A stretch of DNA of 64,000 nucleotides from Caproicibacter sp047833665. Lineage in GTDB: Bacteria; Bacillota; Clostridia; Oscillospirales; Acutalibacteraceae. Position 1 is the stretch's first letter. Each line of letters begins with the position of its first letter. A program made the position numbers and the translations under genes. This document shows positions 40,989-49,123 of this stretch, one piece after another. Under the pieces are notes generated by a model. It was given only the letters and a program-made list of their open reading frames with translations. It ran no database searches and was not told where the DNA came from. Where the stretch lies: positions 496,001-560,000 of the forward strand of contig CP181261.1 of assembly GCA_047833665.1 (NCBI GenBank), given 5' to 3'.

Positions 40989-41069
40989 ACATATAACTAT
41001 TCCATCAAAACAAAGAGGTCTGATTCTGTCTGCCGGAACTTCTCATCTATTAAAGGAGTGTTGCAACTG

Positions 41070-42200
41070 TTGGGTCAATTATCTTTTTTGCTGTATGGGG
41101 TTTCAGGCATCACCCCGCAGATGGTTGTTATGTGGGGGATTGGAGGGTTTCTGATCTGGCTGGCCGTGAAAAAGGATTTTGAACCTTCCTTGCTGCTTCC
41201 CATGGGGTTTGGTGCAATTTTGGTAAATCTTCCGTATTCCGGCGTGCTGGGGGAAAGCGGTATTATTCAGTGGCTGTTTAACAAGGGCATTGCCGCTTCC
41301 GAGGCGATGCCACTGCTGTTGTTTGTGGGAATCGGAGCGATGATCGATTTCGGACCGCTTTTGTCCAACCCAAGAATGATTCTGTTCGGCGCTGCGGCAC
41401 AGTTTGGTATTTTCTTTACGGTTTGTGCAGCGGTTTTGCTCGGGTTTCCCATGCGGGATGCAATGTCAATCGGGGTTATCGGCGCGGCGGATGGGCCGAC
41501 GTCTATTTTGGTTTCCCAAGTGCTGGACAGTGCTTATAAAGGGGCAATTGCTGTGGCAGCCTATTCCTACATGGCACTGGTTCCGATTATTCAGCCGTTT
41601 GCCATTCGGTTGGTGACAACCCAAAAAGATCGGCGCATTCGAATGCCGTATCGGCCGGATTCCGTATCGAAAACAACGAGAATACTGTTCCCGATTATCG
41701 TGACCATGATTGCCGGATTGATAGCGCCGGATTCAGTTGCCCTAGTGGGACTTTTGATGTTTGGCAACCTCATACGGGAGTGCGGCAGACTGGAAAGCCT
41801 CTCGAAGGCGGCACAAGGTCCGCTTGCAAATCTGATTACTATTTTCCTCGGGATTACAATTGCATTTCAGATGCGTGCGGACGTGTTTGTCAAATGGAAT
41901 ACGCTGGCCGTTATGGCGCTGGGACTTGTTGCGTTTGTATTCGATTCCGTTGGCGGCGTGCTGTTCGCAAAGTTTTTGAATCTGTTCCTGCCGCAGGGCA
42001 GAAAATTTAATCCGATGGTCGGCGCGGCGGGGATTTCCGCTTTTCCGATGTCGGCTAGGGTGATTCAGAAAATGGGCCTGCAGGAAGATAATCAGAATCA
42101 CTTACTGATGCATGCAATCGGTGCGAATGTAGCAGGCCAGATTGGTTCGGTAGTGGCGGGCGGTATTATCCTGTCGCTTGCGAAGAACTTTTTAGCGTAA
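41070..42200 (+). CDS. Sodium ion-translocating decarboxylase beta subunit
   Basis: Integral membrane subunit that couples decarboxylation of a biotin-bound carboxyl group to Na+ export. About 376 aa, 9-11 helices. The family hallmark GAADGPTSILVSQ, holding the Na+-binding Asp, and GFPMRDAMSIGVIGA are present. The start is uncertain: AAAGGAG (41052-41058) fits TTG 41070 (11 bases) or CTG 41067; GTG 41058 overlaps the SD. It is followed by a gamma-like gene, but no carboxyltransferase or biotin-carrier gene is nearby. Oxaloacetate, methylmalonyl-CoA or glutaconyl-CoA could each be the substrate. Confidence 0.9.
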   Translation: MGQLSFLLYGVSGITPQMVVMWGIGGFLIWLAVKKDFEPSLLLPMGFGAILVNLPYSGVLGESGIIQWLFNKGIAASEAMPLLLFVGIGAMIDFGPLLSNPRMILFGAAAQFGIFFTVCAAVLLGFPMRDAMSIGVIGAADGPTSILVSQVLDSAYKGAIAVAAYSYMALVPIIQPFAIRLVTTQKDRRIRMPYRPDSVSKTTRILFPIIVTMIAGLIAPDSVALVGLLMFGNLIRECGRLESLSKAAQGPLANLITIFLGITIAFQMRADVFVKWNTLAVMALGLVAFVFDSVGGVLFAKFLNLFLPQGRKFNPMVGAAGISAFPMSARVIQKMGLQEDNQNHLLMHAIGANVAGQIGSVVAGGIILSLAKNFLA

Positions 42201-42213
42201 GGAGGGCGCCGCA

Positions 42214-42390
42214 GTGAATTACGGATTTTTACTTTCGGCCTATCGGGGACCGGTCGGGCCGGTGAGTCATGCGGACATCGCCCGTTCGCTGGAACTGATG
42301 GGGAAAGGCATGGCCGGTATTTTTGTTGTCATGCTGCTCATTTTCCTAGTGATTGTGGCGTTGAATCGGCTCACAAAAAATAGGGAATAA
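42214..42390 (+). CDS. OadG-like small gamma subunit of the Na+ pump
   Basis: A 58-aa protein that fits the size and design of OadG/MmdD-type gamma subunits: a short N-terminal part (MNYGFLLSAYRGPVGPVSHA), a conserved-looking LELMGKGMAGIFVVM stretch and a single transmembrane helix (about 34-52), then a short basic tail. GTG 42214 follows GGAGGGCGCC, 13 bases after the beta subunit stop. The characterised subunits bind the beta subunit and help assembly. The assignment rests on size, context and the GMxGIFxV pattern. Confidence 0.75.
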   Translation: MNYGFLLSAYRGPVGPVSHADIARSLELMGKGMAGIFVVMLLIFLVIVALNRLTKNRE

Positions 42391-42445
42391 CCAGAGAATG
42401 TTTCCGCTTTCGGGAACATGGATTAAAGATAAAGGGGAAAGAACG

Positions 42446-43882
42446 ATGGCTCAGCAGAAAAAACTGGTGGAGGCAATTACTCCCATGGAGGAGGATTTTG
42501 CCCAATGGTACACTGATATCGTGAAAAAGGCGGAACTGATGGATTATTCCAGCGTGCGGGGCTGTATGATTATTGAGCCGTACGGCTGGGCAATTTGGGA
42601 AAACATTCGAGATTACTTAGATGCACGTTTTAAGGAATTGGGGCACGAAAATGTTTCCATGCCTTTGTTTATTCCGGAAAGCCTGCTGAATAAGGAAAAA
42701 GAACATGTGCAGGGCTTTGCACCGGAGGTAGCATGGGTGACGATGGGCGGAAGTGAAAAGCTTCCGGAGCGCCTTTGCGTGCGTCCGACTTCCGAGACCC
42801 TGTTTTGTGAACACTATGCAAGAGTGATTCATTCGTGGAGGGACTTGCCGAAGCTTTACAACCAGTGGTGTTCGGTGGTTCGGTGGGAAAAAACAACCCG
42901 CCCGTTCCTGCGTTCGGTGGAATTCCATTGGCAGGAAGGCCATACCATGCACGAAACTGAAGAAGAGGCACGCAAAGAAACTCTGCAAATGCTGGAAGTA
43001 TATGCGGATTTCTGCGAAAAACAGCTTGCCATGCCGGTTCTGCGCGGTCAGAAAACGGAGAGCGAAAAATTCGCCGGTGCAGTGGCAACTTATACCATTG
43101 AAGCTATGATGCATGACGGAAAAGCGCTTCAATCCGGCACCAGCCATTATTTCGGCGATGGTTTTGCAAAAGCGTTCAATGTGACGTTCCAGGGCAGGGA
43201 CAATTCTCTCCGCCATCCGTTCCAAACTTCTTGGGGCATGAGTACGCGCATTATCGGAGGCATTATCATGACTCACGGCGACGACAGCGGTTTGGTACTG
43301 CCGCCTGCGGTTGCGCCGATTCAGGTCATTATTGTTCCGATTGCGCAGCATAAGCCTGGCGTGCTGGACAAGGCTAAGGAGATAGAGAAGCAGCTAAAAA
43401 CGCGTTTCCGCGTCAAAACGGATGATTCCGACCAGTCTCCGGGTTGGAAATTTGCGCAATATGAAATGAAAGGTGTGCCGCTCCGTTTGGAAATCGGACC
43501 GAAAGATATGGAAAAGAATCAGTGTGTTTTGGTGCGCCGTACCGACCGTGAGAAAATTTTTGTGCCGCTTGATAATTTGGAAGCTGCTGTTGCAGAGCAG
43601 CTGGAATATGTGCGGAATGCTATGTATCAAAAGGCGCTCAAAAACCGTGAAGACAAAACTTATGAGGCAAAAACGCTGGATGAAATGAAAGAAATTGCTG
43701 AGAACAAGCCGGGATTTATCAAGGCTATGTGGTGCGGGGATGCCGCATGTGAAGCTAAACTCAAAGAAGTGGCAGGTGTTTCTTCCCGCTGCATTCCGTT
43801 CGGTCATGAACATGATTCCGGTACCTGTGTCTGCTGCGGAAAACCGGCGGAAAAACTGGTTTATTGGGGCAAGGCCTATTAA
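42446..43882 (+). CDS. proS: Prolyl-tRNA synthetase (archaeal/eukaryotic type)
   Basis: Class II aminoacyl-tRNA synthetase, 478 aa, without the bacterial editing insertion. ITPMEEDFAQWYTDIVKKAELMDY-like start, motif 2 (RWEKTTRPFLRSVEFHWQEGHT), motif 3 (GMSTRIIGGIIMTHGDD) and a C-terminal zinc-like domain (CGDAACEAKL ... CVCCGKPAEKLVYWGKAY) identify the short ProS3 form. ATG 42446 follows AAAGGGGAAAG. Lacking the INS editing domain, such enzymes rely on free-standing editing proteins; a YbaK homologue at 18315 fits the Cys-tRNA(Pro) case. Confidence 0.95.
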   Translation: MAQQKKLVEAITPMEEDFAQWYTDIVKKAELMDYSSVRGCMIIEPYGWAIWENIRDYLDARFKELGHENVSMPLFIPESLLNKEKEHVQGFAPEVAWVTMGGSEKLPERLCVRPTSETLFCEHYARVIHSWRDLPKLYNQWCSVVRWEKTTRPFLRSVEFHWQEGHTMHETEEEARKETLQMLEVYADFCEKQLAMPVLRGQKTESEKFAGAVATYTIEAMMHDGKALQSGTSHYFGDGFAKAFNVTFQGRDNSLRHPFQTSWGMSTRIIGGIIMTHGDDSGLVLPPAVAPIQVIIVPIAQHKPGVLDKAKEIEKQLKTRFRVKTDDSDQSPGWKFAQYEMKGVPLRLEIGPKDMEKNQCVLVRRTDREKIFVPLDNLEAAVAEQLEYVRNAMYQKALKNREDKTYEAKTLDEMKEIAENKPGFIKAMWCGDAACEAKLKEVAGVSSRCIPFGHEHDSGTCVCCGKPAEKLVYWGKAY

Positions 43883-43923
43883 ATGGAATTCCGATACAAG
43901 TAGCTGAATCTAAAATCAAGCAG

Positions 43924-43972
43924 AAAATGCGCTTTGAATCGGGGTTTGTTGCTCCGTCAAAGCGCATTTTTA
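43924..43972 (+). terminator. proS terminator
   Basis: AAAATGCGCTTTGA (43924-43937) pairs with TCAAAGCGCATTTT (43957-43970), followed by a short T tract. Confidence 0.88.
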
Positions 43973-44303
43973 TGTGCATTTTCAAAGAGGCGATATCGGG
44001 ATCATTTGGCAGTTGAGGATTATGTTTTATGAAGAATGCGGAAGTTTTGCAATACCGGTTTAGCATGAAAAACGCGGTGCAGGGTTACTATACTTTCATT
44101 TTAGTGCGAAATATGGAAAATATTCACAGGATTATGCCTGTATTAAGTTATTTTGCCACTTGCATTGACAGCTGATTATGAGTACAATAATAGTCCTATA
44201 ATAAATAAAGAACTCTTTTTCTGTATTCTGTTTTATTGCGTAATCCTTTCTGTGAAAATGACCGATTTAATTTTTGATTGAGTATTAGAGGTGCAAAAAT
44301 TTT
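43973..44303 (+). other. Intergenic region before a lipoprotein gene
   Basis: About 330 A/T-rich bases between the proS terminator and the lipoprotein gene. It holds a possible promoter at 44165-44193 and a 48-codon open frame (44029-44175) with a mediocre SD and no recognisable product, which I do not call as a gene. Confidence 0.4.
44165..44193 (+). promoter_or_regulatory. Possible promoter of the Ser-rich lipoprotein gene
   Basis: TTGACA (44165-44170) is clear. The -10 is weaker: ATAATA at a 17-base spacing or AATAAT at 16. A TATAAT at 44197-44202 is too far from it. Confidence 0.45.
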
Positions 44304-45161
44304 ATGAAAAAATTAGTACTCTTTATTTTGGCAGCCGCTATGCTGGTTTCTACCGCTGCCTGCAGGGACAAAGATTCATCTGCATCTGAAACGGCAGCTT
44401 CTGTGGCTTCTTCCGCAGAAACGTCCTCGGACGCCGGAACAACGACATCATCATCTGCTGATTCCGCATCTAGCTCTGCCTCGGCCTCAAGCGGAACAAC
44501 CTCCGGCGTTACGGTTTCCGGAGCGGTTTCCAGACCGCCGGTTGTCATTAAGAAATCGCCTTATGTTGTAAAAACGGAAACATATAAATATTATGAAAAT
44601 AATAGACACTATCGGGCGACCTACCCGCAGTTATCCTCCGATGAAAACGATTACAGTGCGGTCAATGCCCTGATTAAACAGACAGCCCTGCAAACCATCA
44701 ATGCCCTCGGCACATCACCAACTGAAAACGAGGTATCGGTTCGGGTTTCTGACCATGTTGCTTACAAAGGGGATAACTTCATCAGTGTTACATTTCGTGA
44801 AACGGTGGACAAGTCCGACGGGAGCGGGGACGTCTCCTATTTTCGCGCAGTGAATTACGACCTGAAAAATAAAAAAGCCGTATCAGCTACCGATATGATT
44901 CAGAAAAATAGCGCCTTGCTGACCGCGCTGCAAAATGCGGTTAATAAACAGATGTCTGATAAGAAAGCGGCAAATTATACCACAGACGTTCTTCAAGCCG
45001 GAATCAATTCTTGCACCATCTATTTTAAAGATGACAGTCTTGGAGTCAGCCTGCCGGTTTCCCATGAATTGGGCGACCATGAAGAACTGCTGGTGGATTA
45101 TGATCAAACTGTCGGTTTCCGCACCGGAAATGCCGCATGGAGCTATTTTATTAAAGAATAA
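44304..45161 (+). CDS. Lipoprotein with Ser/Thr/Ala-rich linker and DUF3298/RsiV-like domain
   Basis: Predicted surface lipoprotein, 285 aa. The signal peptide ends in a lipobox STAAC (Cys at about residue 20). Residues about 24-75 are nearly all Ser, Ala, Thr and Gly, a flexible wall-spanning linker. The rest (about 85-285) resembles the DUF4163/DUF3298 module of RsiV-like proteins: ENNRHYRATYPQLS, DNFISVTFRETV, and a C-terminal LLVDYDQTVGF. No sigma-factor gene is adjacent, so an anti-sigma role is not suggested. It is monocistronic with its own terminator. The function is unknown. Confidence 0.78.
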   Translation: MKKLVLFILAAAMLVSTAACRDKDSSASETAASVASSAETSSDAGTTTSSSADSASSSASASSGTTSGVTVSGAVSRPPVVIKKSPYVVKTETYKYYENNRHYRATYPQLSSDENDYSAVNALIKQTALQTINALGTSPTENEVSVRVSDHVAYKGDNFISVTFRETVDKSDGSGDVSYFRAVNYDLKNKKAVSATDMIQKNSALLTALQNAVNKQMSDKKAANYTTDVLQAGINSCTIYFKDDSLGVSLPVSHELGDHEELLVDYDQTVGFRTGNAAWSYFIKE

Positions 45162-45170
45162 CCGCGATTT

Positions 45171-45216
45171 TTGGGCTGGATAAGGTTTTTCTCCAGCCCA
45201 AAAAATTTTTTGCTGT
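45171..45216 (+). terminator. Terminator after the Ser-rich lipoprotein gene
   Basis: TTGGGCTGGA (45171-45180) pairs with TCCAGCCCAA (45192-45201), followed by AAAAATTTTTTG. Confidence 0.88.
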
Positions 45217-45255
45217 GAACGGAATAAAATTCCTGAAAAAACAGCAAAATAACTA

Positions 45256-45287
45256 TTGCAAACCGGAAATATGTATGGTATTATAAT
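45256..45287 (+). promoter_or_regulatory. Possible promoter of the S10 operon
   Basis: A perfect TATAAT (45282-45287) with TTGCAA at 45256-45261; the 20-base spacing is longer than optimal. It lies between the preceding terminator and the leader attenuator, so a start near 45294 is expected. Confidence 0.5.
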
Positions 45288-45293
45288 AAAGCA

Positions 45294-45565
45294 CGACTGC
45301 GACAGATATGCGTTGAAGCGGGAGGTTGCGGCGCTGAATGCGTCGGTTTTTCCGTGGAGTATGTCCGATTTTAAACCGGGCGACAAATATTTTGTGTGCG
45401 GAAGAGTTTGTTTCATAACTTTTCGCACTCAGACGTTTTTAACCTGCACCCGGATTTCGCCTGAAAGCAGAAATCCGGTTTTTCATTTGGGTATGAAGAA
45501 ACACCCGGCACGGTGTTCAGGTTTTAAACGCCGCCCGCCAACTATTTTAAGGAGGCGATTTTCCA
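45294..45565 (+). promoter_or_regulatory. S10 operon leader with an internal terminator
   Basis: About 270 non-coding bases before rpsJ. They contain an intrinsic terminator (45450-45484) and an upstream CCGGG segment (45376-45380) that could pair with the start of the terminator's 5' arm (CCCGG) as an antiterminator. A further small hairpin, AACACC/GGTGTT, lies nearer to rpsJ. Attenuation or ribosomal-protein feedback is likely, but the effector cannot be read. Confidence 0.55.
45450..45484 (+). terminator. Intrinsic terminator in the S10 leader
   Basis: CCGGATTTC (45450-45458) pairs with GAAATCCGG (45470-45478), followed by TTTTTCATTT. It lies downstream of the probable promoter and 81 bases before rpsJ, so it would attenuate the operon. 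Confidence 0.85.
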
Positions 45566-45877
45566 GTGGCAGTCAAGGAGAAAATCAGAATCAGGATTAA
45601 GGGGTACGATCATCAGCTGGTGGACCAGTCCGCCGAAAAGATTGTTCAAACCGCGAAGCGCACGGGCGCAAGGGTGTCCGGACCAGTTCCGCTTCCGACG
45701 GAAAAGCAGATCATCACCATCTTGCGCGCCGTCCATAAATATAAGGACAGCCGCGAGCAGTTTGAAATGAGAACTCACAAAAGGCTGATCGACATTCTCA
45801 GGCCGTCCAATAAGACGGTGGAGGCTCTGATGGGCCTGGAACTCCCCGCAGGTGTTGACATAGAGGTTAAACTCTGA
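45566..45877 (+). CDS. rpsJ: 30S ribosomal protein S10
   Basis: Small-subunit protein, also NusE in transcription antitermination. 103 aa with the typical KIRIRIKGYDHQLVDQSA start and PTEKQIITILRAVH. GTG 45566 follows TAAGGAGGCGA. First gene of the S10-spc-alpha superoperon. Confidence 0.97.
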   Translation: MAVKEKIRIRIKGYDHQLVDQSAEKIVQTAKRTGARVSGPVPLPTEKQIITILRAVHKYKDSREQFEMRTHKRLIDILRPSNKTVEALMGLELPAGVDIEVKL

Positions 45878-45949
45878 GTTCAACCAACCAGCGGCCGGGG
45901 TCATGTTGGCATAAAAACCAACCAATAACCTGCACAGGAGGTAGTAAAG

Positions 45950-46591
45950 ATGAAAAAAGGGATTATCGGCAAGAAGATCGGTATGACACAGATCTTCGAT
46001 GAACAGGGAAATGTTATCCCAGTAACTGTTGTTCAGGCCGGCCCCTGCGTGATTGCGCAAAAGAAAACCGTGGAAAAAGACGGTTATGCGAGCGTTCAGA
46101 TGGGATTCGGTGATCTGAAGGCCTCTAAGGTGACAAAACCATTGAAGGGTCATTTTGACAAAGCGGATGTCGCTCCCAAAAAGACGTTGCGCGAGTTTCG
46201 TTTTGATGACCCGGATGCCTACAATGTTGGGGATCTTATAAAAGCAGATATATTCGCCGTCGGTGACAAAATCGATGTGACCGGCACCAGCAAAGGTAAG
46301 GGATATGCCGGCGTTATCAAGCGTTGGAATTTTCAGCGCTTGAAAGAAAGCCATGGTTCCGGTCCGGTTGCCCGCCACGGCGGTTCCAACGGCGCATGTT
46401 CAACCCCGTCCAGAGTGCTGCCCGGTATGAAAATGGCCGGCCATCTGGGCGCGGAGAAGGTAACGGTGCAAAACTTGACTGTTGCCAAAGTGGATGCAGA
46501 AAACAACCTGATCGCCATTAAGGGTGCAATACCCGGACCTAACGGCGGCATCGTGGTTATCCGCGACAGCGTGAAAGCTGCCAAGGCGTGA
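45950..46591 (+). CDS. rplC: 50S ribosomal protein L3
   Basis: Early-assembly 23S rRNA-binding protein, 213 aa. MKKGIIGKKIGMTQIFDEQG, GTSKGKGYAGVIKRW and the conserved loop RHGGSNGACSTPSRVLPGMKMAGHLG-like region (with the Gln/Gly methylation neighbourhood) are typical. CACAGGAGG precedes the ATG. The 72-base gap after rpsJ holds no strong signal. Confidence 0.97.
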   Translation: MKKGIIGKKIGMTQIFDEQGNVIPVTVVQAGPCVIAQKKTVEKDGYASVQMGFGDLKASKVTKPLKGHFDKADVAPKKTLREFRFDDPDAYNVGDLIKADIFAVGDKIDVTGTSKGKGYAGVIKRWNFQRLKESHGSGPVARHGGSNGACSTPSRVLPGMKMAGHLGAEKVTVQNLTVAKVDAENNLIAIKGAIPGPNGGIVVIRDSVKAAKA

Positions 46592-46608
46592 GGGAAGGAG
46601 GAATCGGA

Positions 46609-47232
46609 ATGCCTACAGTAGCAGTACTTGACATGGCCGGCAAAGAAGTCGGAAAGATGGATCTGTCCGAAGCCGTGTTCGGAATTGAACCGAATAAAAA
46701 GGTGATGCATGACGTGGTAGTCAACCACCTTGCAAACCTGCGCCAGGGTACGCAGTCCGCGAAAACGCGTGGGGAAGTTTCCGGCGGCGGCAGAAAGCCG
46801 TGGAGACAGAAAGGAACGGGCCACGCTAGACAGGGCTCTACACGTGCTCCGCAGTGGAGACACGGCGGTGTTGTGTTTGCTCCAAAGCCGCGCGATTACA
46901 GCTATACGCTGAACAAGAAGGTCCGCCGCCTTGCTATGAAGTCTGCGTTGTCCAGTAAGGTGCAGGACAATGAGATGATTGTAATCGACAGCATCTCCTT
47001 GGAAGAATACAAGACCAAAGCTATCGCGGCCATGCTCAGCGCAGTGGGTTCGGACAAAAAGGCACTCATTGTTTTGCCGAGCGTGGATGAAAAGGTTATC
47101 GTTTCCGCCCGGAACATTCCCGGGGTTAAAACAGCAGTGGTCAATACCCTGAATGTTTACGATATTCTTAACGCCGACAAATTCATTGTCGCCAAGGATG
47201 CGGTGGCTCAGATTGAGGAGGTGTATGCTTAA
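46609..47232 (+). CDS. rplD: 50S ribosomal protein L4
   Basis: 23S rRNA-binding protein with an extended loop in the exit tunnel (GGRKPWRQKGTGHARQGSTR). 207 aa. ATG 46609 follows GGAAGGAGGAA; an in-frame GTG-like extension to 46588 overlaps rplC and the SD. In enterobacteria L4 represses the S10 operon through its leader, so it is a candidate effector for the leader here, untested. Confidence 0.97.
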   Translation: MPTVAVLDMAGKEVGKMDLSEAVFGIEPNKKVMHDVVVNHLANLRQGTQSAKTRGEVSGGGRKPWRQKGTGHARQGSTRAPQWRHGGVVFAPKPRDYSYTLNKKVRRLAMKSALSSKVQDNEMIVIDSISLEEYKTKAIAAMLSAVGSDKKALIVLPSVDEKVIVSARNIPGVKTAVVNTLNVYDILNADKFIVAKDAVAQIEEVYA

Positions 47233-47523
47233 ATGGCAGCACAGGATATTATCCTCCGCCCGATCATCACAGAGAAAAGCATGGCTGGAATCGGAGATAA
47301 AAAGTACACTTTTGAAGTTGCAAAATCCGCAACAAAGATCGATATTGCCCGCGCGGTGGAAGAACTGTTCGGCGTCAAAGTCGACAAAGTCAACACCCTT
47401 CATGTCCGCGGTCATCTGCGCCGGCAGGGCAGAAGTCAGGGATATACCCGCTCTTGGAAAAAGGCGGTTGTTACCCTGAGCAAAGACAGCAAAGCAATTG
47501 AATTTTTTGAAGGCATGATGTAA
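47233..47523 (+). CDS. rplW: 50S ribosomal protein L23
   Basis: Protein at the exit-tunnel rim that docks trigger factor and SRP. 96 aa; DIILRPIITEKSMAG, FGVKVDKVNTLHVRGH and the C-terminal KKAVVTLSKDSKAIEFFEGM are standard. The ATG abuts the rplD stop directly, indicating coupled translation. Confidence 0.97.
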   Translation: MAAQDIILRPIITEKSMAGIGDKKYTFEVAKSATKIDIARAVEELFGVKVDKVNTLHVRGHLRRQGRSQGYTRSWKKAVVTLSKDSKAIEFFEGMM

Positions 47524-47604
47524 TCTCTGCCTGCAGGAAAAGAGCAGAGGCATGGATGGGGAAGCGGCATTTCCCCGCAAAGCCATCATGAGGAGTGTGA
47601 AAGA

Positions 47605-48438
47605 ATGCCAACTATAAATTTTAAGCCGACTACGGCTGCCCGGCGCAATATGTCCGTTATGGACTACAAGGTTCTGACCAAAAAGGCGCCGGAAAAGAGC
47701 TTGTTGGAGTCTCTTCCCAACAAATCGGGCCGCAACAACTACGGCCGTATTACGGTCCGCCATCGCGGCGGAAAAAACCGCAGAAAATATCGTATTATCG
47801 ATTTCAAGCGCCAGAAATTTGACGCACCCGCTAAGGTACTCAGCATTGAGTACGACCCGAACCGCTCCGCATTTATTGCCTTGGTGCAGTACGAGGACGG
47901 CGAAAAAAGCTACATCATCGCGCCGGAAGGCCTAAAAGTCGGAGATACGGTGGTATCCGGTGCTTCTGCGGATATTAAGCCCGGCAATGCGCTTCCGCTG
48001 GAGAATATCCCAACCGGTACTTTTGTCCACAATGTGGAACTGTATCCCGGTAAAGGTGCTCAGCTTGCACGCGCGGCCGGCATCATGGCCCAGCTGATGG
48101 CAAAGGAAAACGGATTGGCGCTGCTGCGTCTGCCTTCCGGTGAGCTTCGCAATGTGCCGGTTTCTTGTATGGCAACCATCGGACAGGTCAGCAATGTTGA
48201 CCATGAAAACATGAAAATCGGCAAGGCCGGAAGAAAACGCCACATGGGCTGGAGACCGACGGTCCGCGGTTCTGTTATGAACCCGAACGACCACCCACAC
48301 GGCGGCGGTGAGGGCAGAGCCCCCATTGGACGTCCGGGACCGGTTACTCCGTGGGGCAAGCCGACTTTGGGTTATAAGACCCGTGCTCGTAAAAAACGCT
48401 CTGACAAGATGATTGTCAAGCGCAGAAACGGCAAATAA
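47605..48438 (+). CDS. rplB: 50S ribosomal protein L2
   Basis: Core 23S rRNA protein near the peptidyl-transferase centre. 277 aa. The conserved His region GSVMNPNDHPHGGGEGRAPIG is intact and the N-terminus is IKFKPTTAARRNMS-like. The 81-base gap after rplW can form two short hairpins (CTCTGC/GCAGAG; GGGGAA/TTCCCC), possibly processing sites. Confidence 0.97.
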   Translation: MPTINFKPTTAARRNMSVMDYKVLTKKAPEKSLLESLPNKSGRNNYGRITVRHRGGKNRRKYRIIDFKRQKFDAPAKVLSIEYDPNRSAFIALVQYEDGEKSYIIAPEGLKVGDTVVSGASADIKPGNALPLENIPTGTFVHNVELYPGKGAQLARAAGIMAQLMAKENGLALLRLPSGELRNVPVSCMATIGQVSNVDHENMKIGKAGRKRHMGWRPTVRGSVMNPNDHPHGGGEGRAPIGRPGPVTPWGKPTLGYKTRARKKRSDKMIVKRRNGK

Positions 48439-48464
48439 GGCGTGCAGAAAGGAGCTTGTAAGTT

Positions 48465-48746
48465 ATGGGAAGAAGCATAAAAAAGGGTCCTTATGTTCAG
48501 CCTGCGCTGCTTAAAAGGATTCAGGAGATGAATGCTGCCGGCGAAAAGAAAATCGTTAAAACTTGGAGCAGATCTTCAACGATTTTCCCCGATTTTGTCG
48601 GCCATACAATAGCGGTTCACGATGGCCGCAAGCATGTCCCGGTGTATATAACGGAAGAAATGGTTGGTCACAGGCTGGGTGAATTTGCCCCTACCCGTAC
48701 CTTTAAGGGACATTCCGGCTCTAAAACAACAACGCCGGGTAAATAA
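48465..48746 (+). CDS. rpsS: 30S ribosomal protein S19
   Basis: Small-subunit head protein, 93 aa. GRSIKKGPYVQPALLKRI and KTWSRSSTIFPDFVGHTIAV are typical. AGAAAGGAGC precedes ATG 48465. Confidence 0.97.
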   Translation: MGRSIKKGPYVQPALLKRIQEMNAAGEKKIVKTWSRSSTIFPDFVGHTIAVHDGRKHVPVYITEEMVGHRLGEFAPTRTFKGHSGSKTTTPGK

Positions 48747-48767
48747 CGGCTGAAAGGAGTGTATCGC

Positions 48768-49103
48768 ATGGAAGCAAGGGCTTATCTGAAATATGCCCGC
48801 ATCTCTCCCCGCAAGGTTCAGATCGTTTTGGATCTGATCCGTAACAAACCGGTTGATGTTGCGATGGCTATCCTGAAGCACACGCCGAAGGCCGCGAGTG
48901 AGAGTCTTCAAAAATTGCTGAAATCGGCCATAGCCAATGCCGAGAACAATCATAATATGGATGTTTCAAGACTGTACGTTTCTCAGTGCTTTGTCTCCCC
49001 TGGTCCGATCCTCAAACGCATCCGTCCAAGAGCGCAGGGGCGTGCGTTCCAGATTTTAAAGAGGACCTCGCACGTGACCATGGTGCTCAAAGAAAAGGAA
49101 TAA
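48768..49103 (+). CDS. rplV: 50S ribosomal protein L22
   Basis: Protein lining the exit tunnel, 111 aa; ARAYLKYARISPRKVQIVLD at the start and RIRPRAQGRAFQILKRTSHV at the tunnel loop. ATG 48768 was chosen over GTG 48759, which overlaps the SD GAAAGGAGTG. Confidence 0.97.
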   Translation: MEARAYLKYARISPRKVQIVLDLIRNKPVDVAMAILKHTPKAASESLQKLLKSAIANAENNHNMDVSRLYVSQCFVSPGPILKRIRPRAQGRAFQILKRTSHVTMVLKEKE

Positions 49104-49123
49104 GCGTAAGGAGGAGGTAAATT

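Noticed and set aside
42400..42420. Small GTTTCC/GGGAAC repeat before proS as a regulatory hairpin
   Set aside because: Only 5-6 imperfect pairs, with no T-box or terminator elements nearby.
44029..44175. A 48-codon frame between proS and the Ser-rich lipoprotein gene
   Set aside because: The SD is mediocre, the peptide resembles nothing known to me, and it runs through the likely promoter of the next gene. Comparative data would be needed to call it.
45256..45600. A 114-codon plus-strand frame overlapping rpsJ
   Set aside because: It covers the S10 promoter, leader and terminator, and has no family resemblance.
46333..47763. A 476-codon minus-strand frame across rplC, rplD, rplW and rplB
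   Set aside because: It overlaps four certain ribosomal protein genes and encodes no recognisable protein.
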